The notes below the pieces were generated by a model. It had not been told where the DNA came from. It saw only the letters and a program-made list of their open reading frames with translations, and searched no databases. A stretch of DNA of 64,000 nt from Hydractinia symbiolongicarpus (lineage: Eukaryota; Cnidaria; Hydrozoa; Anthoathecata; Hydractiniidae). Below, piece by piece: positions 57,401-64,000 of the stretch. The stretch's first letter is position 1; each line of letters starts with the position of its first letter. The stretch is from NCBI RefSeq assembly GCF_029227915.1, contig NC_079879.1, positions 11,720,001 through 11,784,000 of the forward strand, in the 5' to 3' direction. A program made the position numbers and the translations under genes.

Positions 57401-59916
57401 TAAGACCTGCCCTGTGTGAGGAATGCCCAATCCAAGATTTCCGATGGAAAACTGCAACGGGTGTTTGTCTGGACTGAGAAAACTGAGTCTACGATGTCCG
57501 CGCAGTACCGACGCATTCATAATGATACTCAGTGCTTCCCAGTATTGACAAGGCCTTTAATCTTCTCAACATGATCTTAACTTTCGGAGTCGAGTTCCAA
57601 TTGTACGTATGGAGTGGTTCCTCGGAATTCTGCGTGACATCTCACATGGTGAAAAAAATTCATTCTTTTAACTAAATGTTCCCGACCCCCAACCGAATTA
57701 AAAAATTTCAAAATTGACGAATACCGTAGAGATGATACATACCTTTAACTCAGGGACCTAGAAATAGTGTGAGTTTTTTATCTGTAACCTGTTCAACATT
57801 GCCTACAGAGGCCATAATGTGCGTGTTTTTGATGATGACTATACAGAGATTTTTAGGCAACAAATCCGTTAATTCAACAATTCTCTCAATGCACTCTTGT
57901 CTACATAGCTTGTTAGTATTTGCTTAAGATTGCACCTTAATTATCAGGAAGCGCGAACTTAGTACGACAAAGATGACTGTACTACAAGGCTTTTACTCAT
58001 AAGAACGCTCAACATACCAGGATACTTCATCAAACGTTCTTGACTTTCCCGATTTGAATTTTCAAAAAGTTCTTAAATTGTTTTTAACTTTCTCCTTATT
58101 TTGCAAATTTTGAACTTTAGAGGAGAAGTTCAGTAAAACGATAAAAGAAGCTGTAACCTTCTCTGAAAACACGGGTATGCTTAGGGAAGACGTACTTTTC
58201 AAGACCTGGCCTGTCAAACGTTTGCGCAATGCAAGTTCTCCGATGAAAAACTGCAACGGGTGCTTGTCTGGACCGAGAAAATTGAGTGTACGATGTCCCT
58301 GCAGTCCCACTGCGATCATAATGATACTCAGTGCTTCCCAGCATTGACAAGGCCCTTAATCTTCTCAACATGATCTTAACTTTCGGAGTCTAGTTCCAAA
58401 TGTACGTATGGAGTGGTTCCTCGGGATTGTGCATGAGGCCTCAAATGGGGAAAAATATTCATTCTTTAACTAAATGTTCCCGACCCCCAACCGAATCGAA
58501 TAATTTCGAAATTGACGAATACCGTAGAGATGATACATACCTTAAACTCAGGGACCTAGAAATAGTGTGAGTTTTTTTATCTGTAACCTGTTCAACATTG
58601 CGTACAGAGGCCATAATGCGTGTGTTTTTATTGCTTATGGTGTTGATTCATTTGCTCGTGCTGCGCATGTGCGAGAATTACTGTCATAAGAACGCTTAGC
58701 ATGCGAAATTACTTCAGCACACGTTGTTAACTTTCCCGATTTCAAATTTCAAAATGTTCACAAGTTGTTTAAAACTTTATTCCTATTTTGCCAGTTTTGA
58801 ACTTTAAAGGAGAAATTCAATGCAACGCTACAAGAAGCAGAAATCTTTGACCATCCTTGGGACTGCTGCCGAAGCAAGGTAAAACTTGTAAGCAGTAACC
58901 TTCTCCAGGAACACGGGTATGCTTAGGAAAGACGTGCTTTTTAAGACCTGCCCTGTGTGAGGAATGCCCAATCCAAGATTTCCGATGGAAAACTGCAACG
59001 GGTGTTTGTCTGGACTGAGAAAACTGAGTCTACGATGTCCGCGCAGTACCGACGCATTCATAATGATACTCAGTGCTTCCCAGTATTGACAAGGCCTTTA
59101 ATCTTCTCAACATGATCTTAACTTTCGGAGTCGAGTTCCAATTGTACGTATGGAGTGGTTCCTCGGGATTCTGCGTGACACCTCACATGGTGAAAAAAAT
59201 TCATTCTTTTAGCTAAATCTTCCCTACCCCCAACCGAATCAGAAAATTTCGAAATTGACGAATACCGTAGAGATGATACATACCTTAAACTCAGGGACCT
59301 AGAAATAGTGTGAGTTTTTTTATCTGTAACCTGTTCAACATTGCCTACAGAGGCCATAATGTGCGTGTTTTTGATGATGACTATACAGAGATTTTTAGGC
59401 AACAAATCCGTTAATTCAACAATTCTCTCAATGCACTCTTGCCTGCATAGCTTGTTAGTATTTGCTTAAGATTGCACCTTAATTATCAGGAAGCGCGAAC
59501 TTAGTACGACAAAGATGACTGTACTACAAGGCTTTTACTCATAAGAACGCTCAACATACCAAGATACTTCATCAAACGTTCTTGACTTTCCGGATTTGAA
59601 TTTTCAAAATGTTCTTAAATTGTTTTTAACTTTCTCCTTATTTTGCAAATTTTGAACTTTAGAGGAGAATTTCAGTGCAACGATAAAAGAAGCTGTAACC
59701 TTCTCTGAAAACACGGGTATGCTTAGGGAAGACGTACTTTTCAAAACCTGGCCTGTCAAACGGTTGCGCAATGCAAGTTTTCCGATGAAAAACTGCAACG
59801 GGTGCTTGTCTGGACCGAGAAAACTGAGTGTACGATGTCCCTGCAGTCCCGCTGAGATCATAATGATACTCAGTGCTTCCCAGCATTGACAAGGCCCTTA
59901 ATCCACTCAACATGAT
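54490..59916. repeat. Satellite higher-order repeat: M+S dimer of about 1543 bp
   Basis: Spacing alternates 800, 743, 800, 743, 799, 742, 800 bp, giving three M+S dimers and a final M unit. Shared private variants include cacgggcatgc (M units), ccaaattacctcag (S units) and the gatgatgacta junction. An M,S,L,S stretch at 51142-54489 carries some of the same variants and may be an older relative. Confidence 0.88.
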
Positions 59917-62900
59917 CTTAACTTTCGGAGTCTAGTTCCCAGTGTACGTATGGTGTGGTTCCTCGGGATTCTGCGTGACACCTCACATGGTGAAAAAAAT
60001 TCATTCTTTTAGCTAAATGATCCCGACCCCCAACCGAATCGAAAAATTTCGAAATTGACGAATACCGTAGAGATGATACATACCTTAAACTCAGGGACCT
60101 AGAAATAGTGTGAGTTTTCTTATCTGTAACCTGTTCCACATTGCCCACAGAGGCCATAATGTGCGTGTTTTTATTGCTTATGGTGTTTATTCATTTGCTC
60201 GTGCTGCGCATGTGCGGGAATAACTGAATACCTCGATGACACAGATAAACTGGGGAAGCGCTCAGAAATTAAAACTGGAATGACCGTGGTTACAAAATCG
60301 CTTCAGTGTAATCAAAATAAAAGTAGGACTGTTCGTATTCTATCTACTTTGAGGAGACATCTCGGGTGAAAAAAAGATGATCATCAAACAAACAATCTGT
60401 AAAGAGATACTGGAGTTACTTCTTGCTGCTCGACAATGATGACTATACAGAGATTTTTAGGCAACAAATCCGTTAATTCAACAATTCTCTCAATGCACTC
60501 TTGCCTGCATAGCTTGTTAGTATTTGCTTAAGATTGCACCTTAATTATCAGGAAGCGCGAACTTAGTACGACAAAGATGACTGTACTACAACGCTTTTAC
60601 TCATAAGAACTCTCAACATACCAAGATACTTCATCAAACGTTCTTGACTTTCCCGATTTGAATTTTCAAAATGTTCTTAAATTGTTTTTAACTTTCTCCT
60701 TATTTTTCAAATTTTGAACTTTAGAGGAGAATTTCAGTGCAACGATAAAAGAAGCTGTAACCTTCTCTGAAAACACGGGTATGCTTAGGGAAGACGTACT
60801 TTTCAAGACCTAGCCTGTCAAACGTTTGCGCAATGCAAGTTTTCCGATGACAAACTGCAACGGGTGCTTGTCTGGACCGAGAAAACTGAGTGTACGATGT
60901 CCCTACAGTCCCGCTGCGATCATAGTGATACTCAGTGCTTCCCAGTATTGACAAGGCCTTTAACCTTCTCAACATGATCTTAAATTTCGGAGTCTAGTTC
61001 CAAATGTACGTATGGAGTGGTTTCTCGGGATTCTGCGTCACACCTCACATGGTGAAAAATATTCATTTTTTTAGCTAAATGTTCCCGACCCCCAACCGAA
61101 TCGAAAAATAACGAAATTGACGAATACCGTAGAGATGATACATACCTTAAACTCAGGGACCTAGAAATAGTGTGAGTTTTTTTATCTGTAACCTGTTCAA
61201 CATTCCCTACAGAGGCCATAATGTGCGTGTTTTTATTGCTTATGGTGTTTATTCATTTGCTCGTGTTGCGCATGTGCGGGAATTACTGAACACCTCGATG
61301 ACACAGATAAACTGGGGAAGCACTCAGAAATTAAAACTGGAATGACCGTGGTTACAAAATCGCTTCAGTGTAATCAAAATAAAAGTAGGACTGTTCGTAT
61401 TCTATCTACTTTGAGGAGACATCTCGGGTGAAAAAAAGATGATCATCAAACAAACAATCCGTAAAGAGATACTGGAGTTACTTCTTGCTGCTCGACAATG
61501 ATGACTATACAGAGATTTTTAGGCAACAAATCCGTTAATTCAACAATTCTCTCAATGCACTCTTGCCTGCATAGCTTGTTAGTATTTGCTTAAGATTGCA
61601 CCTTAATTATCAGGAAGCGCGAACTTAGTACGACAAAGATGACTGTACTACAACGCTTTTACTCATAAGAACTCTCAACATACCAAGATACTTCAGCAAA
61701 CGTTCTTGACTTTCCCGATTTGAATTTTCAAAATGTTCTTAAATTGTTTTTAACTTTCTCCTTATTTTGCAAATTTTGAACTTTAGAGGAGAATTTCAGT
61801 GCAACGATAAAAGAAGCTGTAACCTTCTCTGAAAACACGGGTATGCTTAGGGAAGACGTACTTTTCAAGACCTAGCCTGTCAAACGTTTGCGCAATGCAA
61901 GTTTTCCGATGACAAACTGCAACGGGTGCTTGTCTGGACCGAGAAAACTGAGTGTACGATGTCCCTACAGTCCCGCTGCGATCATAATGATACTCAGTGC
62001 TTCCCAGTATTGACAAGGCCTTTAACCTTCTCAACATGATCTTAAATTTCGGAGTCTAGTTCCAAATGTACGTATGGAGTGGTTTCTCGGGATTCTGCGT
62101 CACACCTCACATGGTGAAAAATATTCATTCTTTTAGCTAAATATTCCCGACCCCCAACCGAATCGAAAAATAACGAAATTGACGAATACCGTAGAGATGA
62201 TACATACCTTAAACTCAGGGACCTAGAAATAGTGTGAGTTTTTTTATCTGTAACCTGTTCAACATTGCCTACAGAGGCCATAATGTGCGTGTTTTTATTG
62301 CTTATGGTGTTTATTCATTTGCTCGTGTTGCGCATGTGCGGGAATTACTGAACACCTCGATGACACAGATAAACTGGGGAAGCACTCAGAAATTAAAACT
62401 GGAATGACCGTGGTTACAAAATCGCTTCAGTGTAATCAAAATAAAAGTAGGACTGTTCGTATTCTATCTACTTTGAGGAGACATCTCGGGTGAAAAAAAG
62501 ATGATCATCAAACAAACAATCCGTAAAGAGATACTGGAGTTACTTCTTGCTGCTCGACAATGATGACTATACAGAGATTTTTAGGCAACAAATCCGTTAA
62601 TTCAACAATTCTCTCAATGCACTCTTGCCTGCATAGCTTGTTAGTATTTGCTTAAGATTGCACCTTAATTATCAGGAAGCGCGAACTTAGTACGACAAAG
62701 ATGACTGTACTACAAGGCTTTTACTCATAAGAACGCTCAACATACCAAGATACTTCATCAAACGTTCTTGACTTTCCCGATTTGAATTTTCAAAATGTTC
62801 TTAAATTGTTTTTAACTTTCTCCTTATTTTGCAAATTTTGAACTTTAGAGGAGAATTTCAGTGCAACGATAAAAGAAGCTGTAACCTTCTCTGAAAACAC

Positions 62901-64000
62901 GGGTATGCTTAGGGAAGACGTACTTTTCAAGACCTGGCCTGTCAAACGTTTGCGCAATGCAAGTTTTCCGATGACAAACTGCAACGGGTGCTTGTCTGGA
63001 CCGAGAAAACTGAGTGTACGATGTCCCTACAGTCCCGCTGCGATCATAATGATACTCAGTGCTTCCCAGTATTGACAAGGCCTTTAATCTTCTCAACATG
63101 ATCTTAACTTTCGGAGTCTAGTTCCAAATGTACGTATGGAGTGGTTTCTCGGGATTCTGCGTCACACCTCACATGGTGAAAAATATTCATTCTTTTAGCT
63201 AAATGTTCCCGACCCCCAACCGAATCGAAAAATAACGAAATTGACGAATACCGTAGAGAGGATACATACCTTAAACTCAGGGACCTAGAAATAGTGTGAG
63301 TTTTTCTATCTGTAACCTGTTCAACATTGCCTACAGAGGCCATAATGTGCGTGTTTTTATTGCTTATGGTGTTGATTCATTTGCTCGTGTTGCGCATGTG
63401 CGGGAATTACTGAACACCTCGATGACACAGATAAACTGGGGAAGCGCTCAGAAATTAAAATTGGAATGACCGTAGTTACATAATCGCTTCAGTGTAATCA
63501 AAATAAAAGTAGGACTGTTCGTATTCTATCTACTTTGAGGAGACATCTCGGGTGAAAAAAAGATGATCATCAAACAAACAATCCGTAAAGAGATACTGGA
63601 GTTACTTCTTGCTGCTCGACAATGATGACTATACAGAGAGTTTTAGGCAACAAATCCGTTAATTCAACAATTCTCTCAATGCACTCTTGCCTGCATAGCT
63701 TGTTAGTATTTGCTTAAGATTGCACCTTAATTATCAGGAAGCGCGAACTTAGTACGACAAAGATGACTGTACTACAAGGCTTTTACTCATAAGAACGCTC
63801 AACATACCAAGATACTTCATCAAACGTTCTTGACTTTCCCGATTTGAATTTTCAAAATGTTCTTAAATTGTTTTTAACTTTCTCCTTATTTTGCAAATTT
63901 TGAACTTTAGAGGAGAATTTCAGTGCAACGATAAAAGAAGCTGTAACCTTCTCTGAAAACACGGGTATGCTTAGGGAAGACGTACTTTTCAAGACCTGGC
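59917..64000. repeat. L-rich end of the right satellite block
   Basis: One M unit boundary is followed by L units at 59917, 60979 and 62041 (1062-bp spacing) and a partial unit from 63103. The units at 60979 and 62041 share private variants including gggaagcactcag, gacctagcctgtc and gatgacaaactgc, again pointing to recent block duplication. Confidence 0.88.

Larger units (their letters stand above)
35206..64000. repeat. Satellite tandem array, right block
   Basis: Same family as the left block, continuing in register across the Polinton: removing 17358-35210 restores one intact 742-bp unit. Landmarks start near 35944, 36687, 37430, 38173, 38915, 39715, 40458, 41521, 42264, 43327, 44070, 45133, 45876, 46938, 47681, 48425, 49225, 50080, 51142, 51942, 52685, 53747, 54490, 55290, 56033, 56833, 57576, 58375, 59117, 59917, 60979, 62041 and 63103. 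Besides S and L there is a third class, M, of 800 bp. It looks like L with an internal deletion joining the poly-T after gtgcgtg directly to gatgatgacta. The array runs off the window end inside an L-type unit. Confidence 0.95.

Noticed and set aside
35206-64000. CRISPR-like array, or tandem rRNA, tRNA or spliced-leader gene cluster
   Set aside because: Units are 743-1062 bp, with no short repeat/spacer pattern, and I see no rRNA, tRNA box or spliced-leader-type sequence in them.

Overview
The window looks like eukaryotic, probably animal, genomic DNA. A long tandem satellite array (about positions 1-17357 and 35206-64000) is interrupted by two DNA transposons: a 2.4-kb element with CACGGTC ends (1001-3422), and a complete 17.85-kb Maverick/Polinton virus-like element (17358-35205). 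The gene families of the large element (protein-primed family B DNA polymerase, retroviral-type integrase, packaging ATPase, jelly-roll capsid proteins, BRO-N/MSV199 and SAP-like proteins) resemble Polintons I know from aquatic invertebrates, including cnidarians. That host guess is from memory and weak.

Satellite. I located 50 copies of a landmark (cttaactttcgg or a close variant). Spacing falls into three main classes: about 743 bp (S), 1062 bp (L) and 800 bp (M), plus two chimeric units (1106 and 855 bp) and one truncated unit (675 bp). Units are arranged in higher-order repeats, such as S+L dimers of 1806 bp repeated three times (39715-45132) and M+S dimers of about 1543 bp (54490-59916). 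The short ORFs repeated through the array follow from the repetition; I see no gene there.

Polinton, left half (+ strand): polymerase, an unknown protein with an optional membrane anchor, a Fic-domain protein (probable AMPylase with an inhibitory motif), two small membrane proteins, the packaging ATPase, a small acidic protein, an MSV199/BRO-N protein with a decayed second BRO-N copy behind it, and an acidic unknown protein. Right half: integrase, a membrane protein and the major capsid protein on the - strand; a coiled-coil membrane protein (+); a conserved virion-type protein (-); a penton-like minor capsid protein and a hydrophobic protein (+); then a SAP-like protein, a small OB-like protein and an ankyrin-repeat protein (-). 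Terminal inverted repeats of about 297 bp carry CRE, E-box, NRF-1-like and TATA-like motifs, and reach into the first codons of both outermost genes.

The element is structurally complete but this copy is broken. The polymerase has one in-frame TAA and a later frame change. The integrase has a frame change, and Asp where the catalytic Glu is expected. The major capsid gene has an in-frame TGA before its conserved tail. The 30912-32056 gene has a frame change. Frames on both sides of each break are otherwise open, so the decay is recent or some breaks are assembly errors. Points most worth a second look: the Fic gene as cargo, an AATAAA hexamer abutting most start codons (including at both divergent promoters), a dispersed hairpin-plus-box repeat at convergent gene junctions, and the higher-order structure of the satellite.
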